64,000 nt of DNA, taken from contig JAZSJH010000006.1 of assembly GCA_045534265.1 (NCBI GenBank), forward strand, positions 124,001-188,000, in the 5' to 3' direction. Positions within the stretch are counted from its first letter, which is position 1. Every line of letters starts with the position of its first letter. A program made the position numbers and the translations under genes. Below the pieces are notes generated by a model, which saw only the letters and a program-made list of their open reading frames with translations, had not been told where the DNA came from and made no database searches. Origin of the DNA: CAKVLS01 sp045534265 (lineage in GTDB: Bacteria > Bacillota > Clostridia > Christensenellales > UBA1242). This document shows, in pieces, positions 34,712-43,323 of the stretch.

Positions 34712-35566
34712 ATGATAAGATTTGGTCCTGCAGGAAACAGTGCAGAATTTTATGAAGGTAAAAAAAGTAGAAGTAGTTTAGAAGCTCCAGCGTGGCTACA
34801 AGCTCAAGGGCTTAATGCTTACGAATATTCATTTAGCCGTGGTGTTGTGATGAAAGAAGAAACAGCCATCGCTTTAGGAAATGAAGGTAAAAAGTATGAT
34901 GTAGAAATCAGTGTTCATGCACCTTACTATATCAACTTTGCTGGAACAAACGAAGAATTACTTGAAAAATCTTATGGTTATATTTTAGATTGTTTGAAAT
35001 ACCTTCGATTACTTGGTGGAAAAAGATGTGTTTTTCACCCAGGAACTTGCGGAAGTCTTCCAAGAGATGAAGCATTTGCTCTTTTGAAAGAAAGAACAAA
35101 AGAACTTGTAAAAAGAGTAAAGGAAGCAGGGTATACAGATTTGTATATTTGTCCTGAAACTATGGGTAAATCTCAACAATTAGGAACTTACAAAGAAATA
35201 GCAGAACTTTGTAGTATGGATGAAATACTTGTTCCTACAATTGACTTTGGGCATATAAACGCCTTAGAGCAAGGTATCCTACAATCTGTTGAAGATTTTG
35301 ATAGGGTAATAAGTTATCTTATAGAAAAACTAGGAATAGAAAAAGTAAGAAAAATGCACGTTCATTTTTCAAAGATAGAATACGGTGCAAAAGGTGAGAT
35401 AAAACACTTAACTTTTGAAGACCAAAAGTATGGACCAAATTTTGAAAATTTGGCAGTTGTACTTAAAAAATACGATTTAGAGCCATTTATTATATGTGAA
35501 TCAAAAGATACACAATCAATAGATGCTAAAAATATGAAAGAAATTTATAAAAATACTACCATTTAG
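34712..35566 (+). CDS. Endonuclease IV-like TIM-barrel protein (Nfo family)
   Basis: 284 residues resembling AP endonuclease IV. Metal-site motifs are recognisable: SVHAPYY, VFHPGTC, CPETMGK, TIDFGHINAL, HVHFSKIEYG and a late ICESKD. The region that supplies the Asp-x-His ligand pair of the third zinc in E. coli Nfo reads GEIKHLTF here, so that site looks altered. It could be a true AP endonuclease of a clostridial subfamily or a related sugar-phosphate isomerase-like enzyme. Three bases after truB; end of the nusA-infB unit. Confidence 0.8.
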   Translation: MIRFGPAGNSAEFYEGKKSRSSLEAPAWLQAQGLNAYEYSFSRGVVMKEETAIALGNEGKKYDVEISVHAPYYINFAGTNEELLEKSYGYILDCLKYLRLLGGKRCVFHPGTCGSLPRDEAFALLKERTKELVKRVKEAGYTDLYICPETMGKSQQLGTYKEIAELCSMDEILVPTIDFGHINALEQGILQSVEDFDRVISYLIEKLGIEKVRKMHVHFSKIEYGAKGEIKHLTFEDQKYGPNFENLAVVLKKYDLEPFIICESKDTQSIDAKNMKEIYKNTTI

Positions 35567-35575
35567 CAAAATAGT

Positions 35576-35585
35576 ATGGTATAAT
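35576..35585 (+). promoter_or_regulatory. efp promoter, extended -10
   Basis: TATGGTATAAT: a TG-N extended -10 element with TATAAT at 35580-35585 and a poor -35. Confidence 0.55.
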
Positions 35586-35628
35586 AATAAGGTATATAAC
35601 CTTAACTTAATTTTTAGGAGGAAAAATA

Positions 35629-36186
35629 ATGATATCAGCAGGCGATTTTAGAAAAGGTGTAAACTTTGAGATGGAAGGCAAAATCTATAACGTAGTAGAT
35701 TTTCAACACGTAAAACCAGGTAAAGGTGCAGCTTTTGTTAGAGCAAAAATTAAAAACATTGTTACTGGACAAAGTTTGGAAAGAACTTTCAACCCTTCAG
35801 AAAAATTTGAACCAGTAAGAATTGAAACAAAAGAAATGCAATATCTATATAATGAAAGTGATTTGTACTACTTTATGGATATGGAAACTTTTGAACAAAT
35901 TCCTTTCAACAAAGACCAAGTAGAAGATGCTCTTCAATTTATCACAGAAAACATGACTGCTACAGTTCAATTCTATAAAGGAAATGCTTTTTCAGTAGTT
36001 CCACCAACATTTGTAGAACTTACAATTGTTGATTGCGAACCAGGTATTCAAGGTGATACTTCAAAAGCAGGAAACAAACCAGCTACTCTAGAAACTGGCT
36101 ATATTATCCAAGTTCCTTTGTTTGTTAACAACGGCGAAACAATCAGAGTTGACACAAGAACTGGAACATATATGGAAAGAGTATAA
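35629..36186 (+). CDS. efp: Elongation factor P
   Basis: Relieves ribosome stalling at polyproline. 185 residues, three beta-barrel domains. ISAGDFRKGVNFEMEGK start; the loop that carries the modified residue is HVKPGKGAAFVRAKIKN (Lys at the tip); C-terminal GYIIQVPLFVNNGETIRVDTRTG is the family signature. AGGAGG upstream. In this group efp is commonly found near spoIIIA, as here. Confidence 0.98.
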   Translation: MISAGDFRKGVNFEMEGKIYNVVDFQHVKPGKGAAFVRAKIKNIVTGQSLERTFNPSEKFEPVRIETKEMQYLYNESDLYYFMDMETFEQIPFNKDQVEDALQFITENMTATVQFYKGNAFSVVPPTFVELTIVDCEPGIQGDTSKAGNKPATLETGYIIQVPLFVNNGETIRVDTRTGTYMERV

Positions 36187-36204
36187 TTTATATCTTAATA
36201 TGTC

Positions 36205-36238
36205 TAAAAAAGCAATACTTTGTAGTATTGCTTTTTTT
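36205..36238 (+). terminator. Intrinsic terminator after efp
   Basis: AAGCAATACT pairs with AGTATTGCTT around a short loop, flanked by A and T runs. Confidence 0.85.
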
Positions 36239-36286
36239 GTTGTTATAAATATAACTACTCAAAAATACCTTATAAAAAGGGGTATT

Positions 36287-37198
36287 ATGAAAAATTTATT
36301 TGACGAACCACTGCTTGAAATTTTTGAAAAGTACATAAACTTAGAGAAAGTAAACGAAATAAGAATGCGTCTTAACAAACGACTTCTTGTTTATATTTCA
36401 GGAAAACCTTATTATATCGCTTATGATGGCATAACTAATATAAAAGATAAAGCAATTGTTGTTAGCCGAGAAATGCTTTATAACGTGATAAAACGTGCCA
36501 CCGAGCGTTCGCTCTATGCTGTTAATAATCAGCTAAAACAAGGTTTTTTGACGGTTCTAGGCGGGATAAGAATTGGTATTTGTGGCGAAGTTGTTATAGA
36601 AAATGGAAAAGTACAAACAATTAAAAATTTTTCTAGTATCAATATAAGGGTTGCTAGAGAAGTTAAAAACTGTAGTTTGTCGATATTAGAGTTTTTGCTA
36701 ACGGGTGGTTTTTGTAATACTCTTATAATTTCTCCGCCGGGTTGTGGCAAAACAACATTGATTCGAGATATTCTTTATCAAATGAGTGTAAGAAGCTATA
36801 CTTACAATATTTTGCTTGCAGATGAGCGGTATGAAATAGCAAATTGTTTTAACGGGAAGCCGACACTAGATGTAGGCGAGTTTACAGATATAATAAGTGG
36901 TGTTGAGAAGGCTTATGCTTTTAACTGCGGTATAAGGACTATGAATCCTGATATTGTGGTAACAGATGAACTTTCTACAAAAGAAGATCTTGAAAGCATT
37001 ATGAGTATTTCGAGCTGCGGTGTAAAAGTGCTTGCAAGTGTACACGCAAAAGATATTGAGGACCTAAAAAACAAAAAAGATTTTCAAGAGCTATTAGCAA
37101 AAAAAGTCTTCAAAAGATTTGTTGTTCTAGATGATTCTAGGGGACCTGGAAGCATTGCTGGTGTGTATGATGAATCTTTTAGGTGTTTGTATGTATGA
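36287..37198 (+). CDS. spoIIIAA: Stage III sporulation protein AA (secretion ATPase)
   Basis: 303-residue ATPase related to type II/IV secretion ATPases; powers the SpoIIIA-SpoIIQ feeding channel in the mother cell. VNEIRMRLNKRLLVY start, Walker A ISPPGCGKTTLIRD (about 147-160), LLADERYEIAN and the Walker B-like NPDIVVTDEL. Start ATG 36287 with AAAGGGG upstream; the longer reading would cross the efp terminator. Ends in ATGA overlap with spoIIIAB. Confidence 0.96.
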   Translation: MKNLFDEPLLEIFEKYINLEKVNEIRMRLNKRLLVYISGKPYYIAYDGITNIKDKAIVVSREMLYNVIKRATERSLYAVNNQLKQGFLTVLGGIRIGICGEVVIENGKVQTIKNFSSINIRVAREVKNCSLSILEFLLTGGFCNTLIISPPGCGKTTLIRDILYQMSVRSYTYNILLADERYEIANCFNGKPTLDVGEFTDIISGVEKAYAFNCGIRTMNPDIVVTDELSTKEDLESIMSISSCGVKVLASVHAKDIEDLKNKKDFQELLAKKVFKRFVVLDDSRGPGSIAGVYDESFRCLYV

Positions 37199-37677
37199 AA
37201 ATAATTTTGTGTTGTGTTTTGATGGTGGCGTGTACATACCTTGGCTTTGTTGTAGCGAATAACTTAAAGCAAAAGAGAAAGTTTTGGGAAGATATGGTTA
37301 GGTTTTGTGAGTTTTTAGCAAGCAATATTGGTTTTGGTCAAAGGAAAATTGATGAAATTGTAAGTGAATATAAAGATATTTGTTCTTGTGATTGTCAAAG
37401 ACTTTTGACAACTTATATAGATGGTAAAAGTGGTGTGGATTTACTTTATGACATGCAAGAGAATTTTTTTGAAAGAGAAGAAGAAAAACTTTTGCAAGAA
37501 TTCTTTTCTGTCTTGGGAGAACTTGATGTTTATAATGAGCTTGTAAAGATAGAAAATTATAAGGCTAGATTTTCAAAAAAGTTTGATTATTATTTAGAAA
37601 AAAATAACAAATATGCACCACTTACGGTTAAATTATCTATTATATTTGGAATTGTAGTTTGTATAGTGTTTTTCTAA
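37195..37677 (+). CDS. spoIIIAB: Stage III sporulation protein AB
   Basis: 160 residues from ATG 37195, coupled to spoIIIAA. N-terminal membrane anchor (residues 1-21), cytoplasmic helical domain resembling the GspF fold (RKFWEDMVRFCEFLASNIGFG, typical pattern), and a C-terminal membrane helix (about 143-160). Component of the mother-cell transenvelope complex. Confidence 0.93.
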   Translation: MKIILCCVLMVACTYLGFVVANNLKQKRKFWEDMVRFCEFLASNIGFGQRKIDEIVSEYKDICSCDCQRLLTTYIDGKSGVDLLYDMQENFFEREEEKLLQEFFSVLGELDVYNELVKIENYKARFSKKFDYYLEKNNKYAPLTVKLSIIFGIVVCIVFF

Positions 37678-37751
37678 TATATAGTTGGTTTGGTTAGCAT
37701 AATACCACAATATATAGGCATAGTACTATGCAAAATATTAGCAGGTTTTGT

Positions 37752-37949
37752 ATGAATTATGAAATTATATTAAAAATAGCAGCTATTGGAATATTAACTG
37801 CAGTGATATCTCAGGTTCTCAAAAATGTTAACAAAGATGATATTGCAACTATCGCGACACTTAGCGGGGTTGTTATTGTTTTGATAATGGTTGTCCAACT
37901 TATTGCAGAACTTTTTGACACGGTAAAAACTTTGTTTTTGATATATTAA
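37752..37949 (+). CDS. spoIIIAC: Stage III sporulation protein AC
   Basis: 65-residue, two-helix membrane protein. MNYEIILKIAAIGILTAVIS and IAELFDTVKTLF match the family ends. I choose ATG 37752, giving the usual family length; ATG 37728 would add eight residues. Only AGG precedes it, so translation may depend on neighbours. Confidence 0.92.
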   Translation: MNYEIILKIAAIGILTAVISQVLKNVNKDDIATIATLSGVVIVLIMVVQLIAELFDTVKTLFLIY

Positions 37950-37958
37950 GGATTTTTT

Positions 37959-38345
37959 ATGGAACTAATAAAGATAGTGGGTGTGGGTATTGCAACAACA
38001 GTTTGTTTTATTTTAGTAAAGCAAGTAAAAAGTGAGTTTGCTATATTTGTAGCTTTGGGCGGCTCTATTGTTATGCTTGTTATGATTATTGGACAAGTGT
38101 CAGGTGTTGTGGAGTATTTTAACGAAATAATACAGAAAACAGGAATTAATACTACGATTTATTTCACTATTTTGAAGATAATTGGGGTTGGCTACTTGAC
38201 CGAATTTGCTGCTAATCTTTGTTCTGATGCGGGTACATCTAGTATAGGTAATAAAATAATGTTAGGGGGTAAAATTGTTATATTGTGTCTATCATTGCCA
38301 ATAATCACATCTTTAATAGACATTATTATAGACATTTTGCCTTAG
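37959..38345 (+). CDS. spoIIIAD: Stage III sporulation protein AD
   Basis: 128-residue membrane protein with about four hydrophobic helices. VGVGIATTVCFILVKQVKSE start and the conserved LTEFAANLCSDAGTSSIGNK segment (about 87-106) identify it. AAGGA precedes ATG 37959. Its 3' end overlaps spoIIIAE by 61 bases if the GTG start of the latter is right. Confidence 0.94.
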   Translation: MELIKIVGVGIATTVCFILVKQVKSEFAIFVALGGSIVMLVMIIGQVSGVVEYFNEIIQKTGINTTIYFTILKIIGVGYLTEFAANLCSDAGTSSIGNKIMLGGKIVILCLSLPIITSLIDIIIDILP

Positions 38346-39499
38346 CATTTTTTATTGTATTTGTTGTTATATTTTGCATTTTTAACCAAAAAAATTGTTA
38401 TGCAGATTCGATAGAGAGTAGCCTTCTTGAAAATATAGAGGGGCAGCTTGAAAAACTAAATCTTGCCGAGATAGAACGCTATATATCATCTTTGTCTAGC
38501 CAAAATCAAATTTTATTTCAAGGATCTTTTTTGGATCATATCAAAAGCGTGATTAATGGCGAAACAACCTTTGATTATAATAATTTTTTTAGCTATTTAA
38601 TTGGGGTGTTGTTTGATGATATATTAAGGTTTATTCCAATACTTGCAAGTATTGTTATTATTTGTATCATTTGTAGTTTTTTAGGCAATTTGTCTTCCGA
38701 AAAGCAGGGTGAAAAAATAAATAAAGTTGTTTATTTTGCTTGTTTTTCGCTAGTTGCTGTTATGATTTTTTCGGTGTTTAAGGGGCTTTTAGACAGCTGC
38801 ATTGGAGTTTTGGGCAACCTTCAAAAACAAATGCAACTTATTTTTCCTATACTATTGACCTTGATTACATCTCTTGGTAGCGTTGTTACAGTTTCGACTT
38901 TTCAACCAGCGGTTGTTTTGCTGAGTTTTTCGGTAGTTAGCTTAATATCTTCGATTGTATTGCCGCTTTTTATATTTAGCTATGTATTTAATATTGTAGG
39001 TAATATGTCGTCTAATGTTAAGCTTGAAAAATGTTCAAAGTTTTTATCTTCATTATTTAAGTGGCTAATTAGTACTATTTTTGCAGTTTTTATGGCGGTT
39101 TTAACACTTCAAGGAATAATGGCGTCTGTTGCAGATAATATATCAATTAAAACCACAAAGTTTGCTATAAAAAGTTATATTCCGCTTGTAGGTTCTTATG
39201 TTTCAGATGGGTTAGGGCTTATTCTTGCTAGTGGGGTTTTAATAAAAAATGCTGTTGGCGTAAGCGGACTTTTTGTTTTGATAGGAACAATTTTGCTTCC
39301 ACTTGTTGAGATTGTAGTCTTTATGCTTGGGTTAAAGCTTGTCTCTGCAATTATTGAGCCGCTTTCAAACAACGGAATGTCAAATTTTATTTATGGATCT
39401 AGTAAATGTCTTAATATGCTAGTTGCTTGTATTGTTTCAGTTGCGTTTATGTATATTGTTACAATCGGGCTTTTGATGTCTACTTCTAATATTTTTTAG
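38285..39499 (+). CDS. spoIIIAE: Stage III sporulation protein AE
   Basis: 404-residue polytopic membrane protein of the SpoIIIA complex. Signal-like helix about 17-35 ending KNCYADS, soluble stretch 40-95, then six or more helices; FPILLTLITSLGSVVT, SSNVKLEKCSKFLSSLFKW and AIKSYIPLVGSYVSDGLG are family motifs. GTG 38285 is the only ordinary start in frame before the signal helix; its Shine-Dalgarno (GGGGGT) is 15 bases away, so the start is uncertain. Confidence 0.92.
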   Translation: MSIIANNHIFNRHYYRHFALAFFIVFVVIFCIFNQKNCYADSIESSLLENIEGQLEKLNLAEIERYISSLSSQNQILFQGSFLDHIKSVINGETTFDYNNFFSYLIGVLFDDILRFIPILASIVIICIICSFLGNLSSEKQGEKINKVVYFACFSLVAVMIFSVFKGLLDSCIGVLGNLQKQMQLIFPILLTLITSLGSVVTVSTFQPAVVLLSFSVVSLISSIVLPLFIFSYVFNIVGNMSSNVKLEKCSKFLSSLFKWLISTIFAVFMAVLTLQGIMASVADNISIKTTKFAIKSYIPLVGSYVSDGLGLILASGVLIKNAVGVSGLFVLIGTILLPLVEIVVFMLGLKLVSAIIEPLSNNGMSNFIYGSSKCLNMLVACIVSVAFMYIVTIGLLMSTSNIF

Positions 39500-39507
39500 G
39501 GGGTAAA

Positions 39508-39987
39508 ATGTCTTATATATCGGGTTGGGTTTTGTCGATAGTTGGGGTTGTCATAATTACAGTTGTTGTTGAGATTATTATGCCTGAAGGGAATATTAGT
39601 AAGTATATAAAAGGTTTTTTGGTTATATTTACAGTTTTTATTATGGTAAGCCCTATAACAAATATTTCTATTGCAGATATTTTTAGTGAAAATGATTTTT
39701 CAATCTCGCTTGATGATACTTTTTTGCAGCAAGTTAATGAAGAAAAGGCTATTGAATATGGGGAGATTATAAAGGATAAGCTTGTGGCAGGTGGATATGA
39801 CGGAATAAATATTGACGTTTGTATTGATAATTCTAAAACTGAAATGAAAATAACAGCGATTTTTGTCGATTTGAGTAAAGTTGTTCTTAATCCAAAAAAT
39901 GAGAATATAGATATTTATAACAACATAAAAAGCGTGATAAAAAGTGTTGTGACGATAGATGCGGAGGATATTATTTTTAATGAATGA
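39508..39987 (+). CDS. spoIIIAF: Stage III sporulation protein AF
   Basis: 159 residues: two N-terminal membrane helices (about 7-22 and 33-51), then a soluble alpha/beta domain. SYISGWVLSIVGVVIITVVV and MPEGNISKYIKGFLVIFTVFI match the family. GGGGG precedes ATG 39508; overlaps spoIIIAG by 8 bases. Confidence 0.92.
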   Translation: MSYISGWVLSIVGVVIITVVVEIIMPEGNISKYIKGFLVIFTVFIMVSPITNISIADIFSENDFSISLDDTFLQQVNEEKAIEYGEIIKDKLVAGGYDGINIDVCIDNSKTEMKITAIFVDLSKVVLNPKNENIDIYNNIKSVIKSVVTIDAEDIIFNE

Positions 39988-40537
39988 CAGTAAAAAAGAA
40001 AGTTTTTTATCAAAAATAAATATCTTCAAAAAAATCAAACTATCAAAAAATGTAAGTATAGCCATAGCTATCATTTTAGGGCTAATTGGAATTTTGATTT
40101 TTGCTAGCAGTTTTGATAGTGAAAAAGTGGGGAGTGAAAATACTAATGATGAAACACTTATTTCTATGAGAGAGTACACAAAAGAAATGGAATCAAAATT
40201 AAAAACCTTAATTATGGCAGTTGACGGGGTGGAAAGTGCTGAAGTTATGATAACTTTTGAAAGCAGTGTAGAACTTATTATCTCTTCAACAAAAGAGACA
40301 AAAACTGTATCGTCTGGTAGTAGTGAAACAAAGGTCGTTGTAGAAACCCCTGTGCTTGTGACTGAAAAAGGCGTTACAAAGCCGATAATTTTGCAGGAAA
40401 AATTGCCAGAGCCAAAGAGTGTTTTTGTAGTAGTTTCTGGCGTGAAAGATACAAAAGTAAAACTTGATATTATACGGGCTATAGAAGTGCTATTTGCACT
40501 TCCTAGCTCAAAAATTGAAGTTTTGGTGGGTAAATAA
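39980..40537 (+). CDS. spoIIIAG: Stage III sporulation protein AG
   Basis: 185 residues from ATG 39980. One membrane helix (about 26-44), then an extracytoplasmic ring-building (RBM) domain: LKTLIMAVDGVESAEVMITFE, TEKGVTKPIILQEKLPEPKSVFVVVSGV and the end LDIIRAIEVLFALPSSKIEVL. Forms a large ring in the intermembrane space during engulfment. Confidence 0.94.
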   Translation: MNDSKKESFLSKINIFKKIKLSKNVSIAIAIILGLIGILIFASSFDSEKVGSENTNDETLISMREYTKEMESKLKTLIMAVDGVESAEVMITFESSVELIISSTKETKTVSSGSSETKVVVETPVLVTEKGVTKPIILQEKLPEPKSVFVVVSGVKDTKVKLDIIRAIEVLFALPSSKIEVLVGK

Positions 40538-40549
40538 GGGGGTTAATGT

Positions 40550-41032
40550 ATGTTTACTAAGAAAAAGAAAATAATTATACTAGCATCTATGCTATTGCTT
40601 TTAGTTATTACTGGGTTTTTGAATATTAAACTTAATAGTATGAGTGAAGACGTTTCTCAATCAGTTTCTAGTGATTATAATGCAGCTAGTTTTTTTGCAA
40701 CATTTAGAGAAGATAGAAACGCAACAAGAAATGAAAGCATTGCTTATTACGATTCTATTATATCTTCGACAACATCTTCTAGTGAGGCTATCAAAAGCGC
40801 CGAAGAAAAAAGAGAAGTTTTAATTGATACAATGAAACTAGAACTTACAATGGAAGGACTTATCAAGGCAAAAGGTTTTGCAGATGCGATAGTTAGCTGC
40901 ACGGATAGTTATATCAATGTTATTGTCAAATCCGAAGCTTTGGAAGATGCGGAAGTTTCACAGATTGTTGATGTTGTTCAGGGACAAACTCAAAAAGATA
41001 TAGATTATATTAAAATTATTCCTGTTGAATAA
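40550..41032 (+). CDS. spoIIIAH: Stage III sporulation protein AH
   Basis: 160 residues: membrane helix (about 7-25) and RBM/YscJ-like domain that binds forespore SpoIIQ. Motifs: ATFREDRNATRNESIAYYDS, SAEEKREVLIDTMKLE, and VIVKSEALEDAEVSQIVDVV. Completes an eight-gene spoIIIAA-AH operon without interruption. Confidence 0.95.
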   Translation: MFTKKKKIIILASMLLLLVITGFLNIKLNSMSEDVSQSVSSDYNAASFFATFREDRNATRNESIAYYDSIISSTTSSSEAIKSAEEKREVLIDTMKLELTMEGLIKAKGFADAIVSCTDSYINVIVKSEALEDAEVSQIVDVVQGQTQKDIDYIKIIPVE

Positions 41033-41033
41033 G

Positions 41034-41062
41034 TTGATTTTGAAATTATCCTATGATATAAT
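41034..41062 (+). promoter_or_regulatory. asp23-nusB promoter
   Basis: TTGATT (41034-41039), 17-base spacer, TATAAT (41057-41062). Confidence 0.75.
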
Positions 41063-41089
41063 AATCAAGTAAAATTATAGGAGATAGAT

Positions 41090-41473
41090 ATGGCATTTAA
41101 CGGAAATCTATATGATAGTGATAACGGCAAAGTATTTTGTAATAAAAATATTATGCTTTCTATAATAAACCTTGCTGCTAAAGAAATCAGTGGTGTTTCT
41201 TCTTTGGTTGCAAAATTTGGTAGCCGAATTAAAAGATGGCTTTCTCCGTCAAACTACTTTGAAGGGGTTAAGGTGTCTTATAACAAAGAGGGTATCAATA
41301 TTGATGTATATATCAATGTTTTCTTTGGGTATAGCGTTTCTGACGTAGCGTATAGAGTTCAAGAAAATATCAAAAATGGTATTGCTTCTATGCTAGAGTC
41401 AAAAATAAATACCATCAATGTTCACGTTATGGGCGTTGATTTTTCAAAGGAAGAATTGTCTAAAAATATCTAA
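41090..41473 (+). CDS. Asp23/Gls24 family protein (YqhY-like)
   Basis: 127 residues of the Asp23/Gls24 family. NKNIMLSIINLAAKEISGVSSL and the IDVYINVFFGYSVSDVAYRVQ segment are diagnostic. YqhY in Bacillus is encoded beside accC and nusB and is linked to fatty-acid metabolism; acc genes are not here. Own promoter, terminator between it and nusB. Confidence 0.9.
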   Translation: MAFNGNLYDSDNGKVFCNKNIMLSIINLAAKEISGVSSLVAKFGSRIKRWLSPSNYFEGVKVSYNKEGINIDVYINVFFGYSVSDVAYRVQENIKNGIASMLESKINTINVHVMGVDFSKEELSKNI

Positions 41474-41479
41474 TAATTT

Positions 41480-41508
41480 AGCCTTCTTGATTGAGAGGGC
41501 TTTTTTTT
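41480..41508 (+). terminator. Terminator-like hairpin between asp23 and nusB
   Basis: AGCCTTCT (41480-41487) pairs with AGAGGGCT (41494-41501, one G-T pair), then a T run. nusB continues on the same strand 22 bases later, so it is probably partial. Confidence 0.7.
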
Positions 41509-41529
41509 GATAAAAGGAAGTTTTTATTT

Positions 41530-41925
41530 ATGGGAAGAAGAAATTGTAGAGATTGCATATTTAAGCTTGTATACCAAAGTATGTTTAGTGAAGATTTTGT
41601 AGCTCACGAAGTTTTGGATACTATTGCAGAAGGTTTGGAACTTGAAGAGCAAAAATACGTTTTGGATACTTTTGCTAATATGCAAGAAAAAATAGATGAA
41701 ATAAAAGAGATTATTTCAAAAGCAACAGAAGGTTATGAAATCAAAAGAATTTATAAAGTAGACCTTGCAATTCTTATTGATGCTGTTTTTGAGATTAATT
41801 ATCTAAAAGAGCCTGTTGCTGTTGTTATTAACGAAGCGGTAGAACTAGCAAAAAAATATTCTAACGAAAAGAGCCCGTCATTTATTAATGGTGTTTTGTC
41901 AAAGATTGTTAATAATAAGGAGTAA
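41530..41925 (+). CDS. nusB: Transcription antitermination factor NusB
   Basis: 131 residues from ATG 41530; all-helical partner of NusE/S10 in rRNA antitermination. GRRNCRDCIFKLVYQSMFSED start (typical RRxARExAxQxLYQ pattern, divergent), IYKVDLAILIDAVFEINYL and VVINEAVELAKKYSNEKSPSFINGVL. AAAGGAAG upstream with long spacing; the longer frame to 41491 lies inside the terminator hairpin. Confidence 0.95.
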   Translation: MGRRNCRDCIFKLVYQSMFSEDFVAHEVLDTIAEGLELEEQKYVLDTFANMQEKIDEIKEIISKATEGYEIKRIYKVDLAILIDAVFEINYLKEPVAVVINEAVELAKKYSNEKSPSFINGVLSKIVNNKE

Positions 41926-41927
41926 AA

Positions 41928-43109
41928 ATGGAACTTAGGGCTTTATCTGTTTCAGAAATATCCTTTTATGTAACTAAGATTTTTGAAGCAGAAGAAATGT
42001 TGCATGATGTAAAAATTTTTGGAGAGATCAGCACGTTTCAAATAAAAAATGGAATTGCTTATTATACGCTAAAAGACGCAAATAGCATTATAAACTGTAT
42101 AACATTTGGGGCAGAGAAATACTCTAATATTAAAATTGGTGACCAGGTTATACTTACAGGATCTATAAGCTACTATGCCAAAGGCGGAAAACTAAATTTT
42201 AGTGCCTACAGCATTGTCCCGTATGGGCAAGGTGAGATATATAAGCAATTTTTGCTATTGAAAGAAGAATTGGAAAGGGCGGGCTATTTTGCAGCTGAGC
42301 ATAAAAAAGCTTTGCCTGACAACATAAAAAAAATCGGCGTTGTTTCGTCAAGTACGGGAGCTGTTATTCAAGATATAATCAATGTATCTACTCGTAGAAA
42401 TCCTGGAATTAATATTGAGCTTTATCCTGCCAAAGTTCAAGGGGCAGGCGCTGATATAACAATCATTCGTGGTATAGAGTACTTTGAAAATAGTGATGTT
42501 GATGTTGTTATTGTGGCTCGTGGTGGTGGATCATATGAAGATTTGCAACCGTTCAATTCTAAACTACTTGCCGAATGTGTATATAACGCAAACAAAGTTA
42601 TAGTTTCTGCAGTAGGACATGAAACAGATTTTACAATAATAGATTTTGTTGCAGACCTTAGAGCCCCGACACCATCAGCGGCTGCAGAGCTTGTAACAAA
42701 AGATATCTTTAGCGAACTAAAGAAAATAGAAAAAGATAGATTAAGGTTATATAAAGCCTTTGACAATTTGATTAAAGAAAAGACTTCTTTGGTTCAAAAT
42801 TGTGCAGAAAACATACTTGATTATACGCTTGATAACATAAAAGATAAGAAAAATAAGTTGCAACTTGTGGCTCACAAACTTGCTATGCTGGACAAAAATA
42901 TATACGAAGAAAAAGAAAATAATATAAAAGCGAAAGAAAATTTGCTAACAAATCTAAACCCTATAAAGCTTTTGCTAAAGGGTTATTCACAATTGTCAAA
43001 AGATGGGGTTTTGGTAGACTCTGTCAAAAATTTGGCAGTTGGAGATAATGTTGATTTGGTGCTTGCTGATGGTAAGGCAAAATCTACAATAACAGAAATT
43101 GAGGTGTAA
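41928..43109 (+). CDS. xseA: Exodeoxyribonuclease VII large subunit
   Basis: 393 residues. N-terminal OB fold (about 1-95; VKIFGEISTFQIKNG), catalytic domain with IGVVSSSTGAVIQDI, VVIVARGGGSYEDLQPFNS and VSAVGHETDFTIIDFVADLRAPTPSAAAE, then a long coiled coil (260-340). Two bases after nusB and followed three bases later by xseB, its small subunit. Confidence 0.97.
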   Translation: MELRALSVSEISFYVTKIFEAEEMLHDVKIFGEISTFQIKNGIAYYTLKDANSIINCITFGAEKYSNIKIGDQVILTGSISYYAKGGKLNFSAYSIVPYGQGEIYKQFLLLKEELERAGYFAAEHKKALPDNIKKIGVVSSSTGAVIQDIINVSTRRNPGINIELYPAKVQGAGADITIIRGIEYFENSDVDVVIVARGGGSYEDLQPFNSKLLAECVYNANKVIVSAVGHETDFTIIDFVADLRAPTPSAAAELVTKDIFSELKKIEKDRLRLYKAFDNLIKEKTSLVQNCAENILDYTLDNIKDKKNKLQLVAHKLAMLDKNIYEEKENNIKAKENLLTNLNPIKLLLKGYSQLSKDGVLVDSVKNLAVGDNVDLVLADGKAKSTITEIEV

Positions 43110-43112
43110 AAA

Positions 43113-43322
43113 ATGACTTTTGAAGAATCTGCAAAGAGACTTGAAGAAATAGTTGAAAAATTAGAAAGTGGTAAAGTTACATTAGAAGAAGGGGCAAAAC
43201 TTTTTGAAGAAGGTGCTGCTTTGGTTAAAAATTGTTATACAGATATTGATAAAACCAAAGGTAAAATTACTACTATAAAAAACGAATTAGATAAAATAAT
43301 TAACGATACAATGGAGGACTAA
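43113..43322 (+). CDS. xseB: Exodeoxyribonuclease VII small subunit
   Basis: 69-residue helical-hairpin subunit: MTFEESAKRLEEIVEKLESG and LEEGAKLFEEGAALVKNCY are diagnostic. In relatives that carry OLE RNA, ispA and dxs follow; here proS follows after one base. Confidence 0.97.
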   Translation: MTFEESAKRLEEIVEKLESGKVTLEEGAKLFEEGAALVKNCYTDIDKTKGKITTIKNELDKIINDTMED

Positions 43323-43323
43323 T

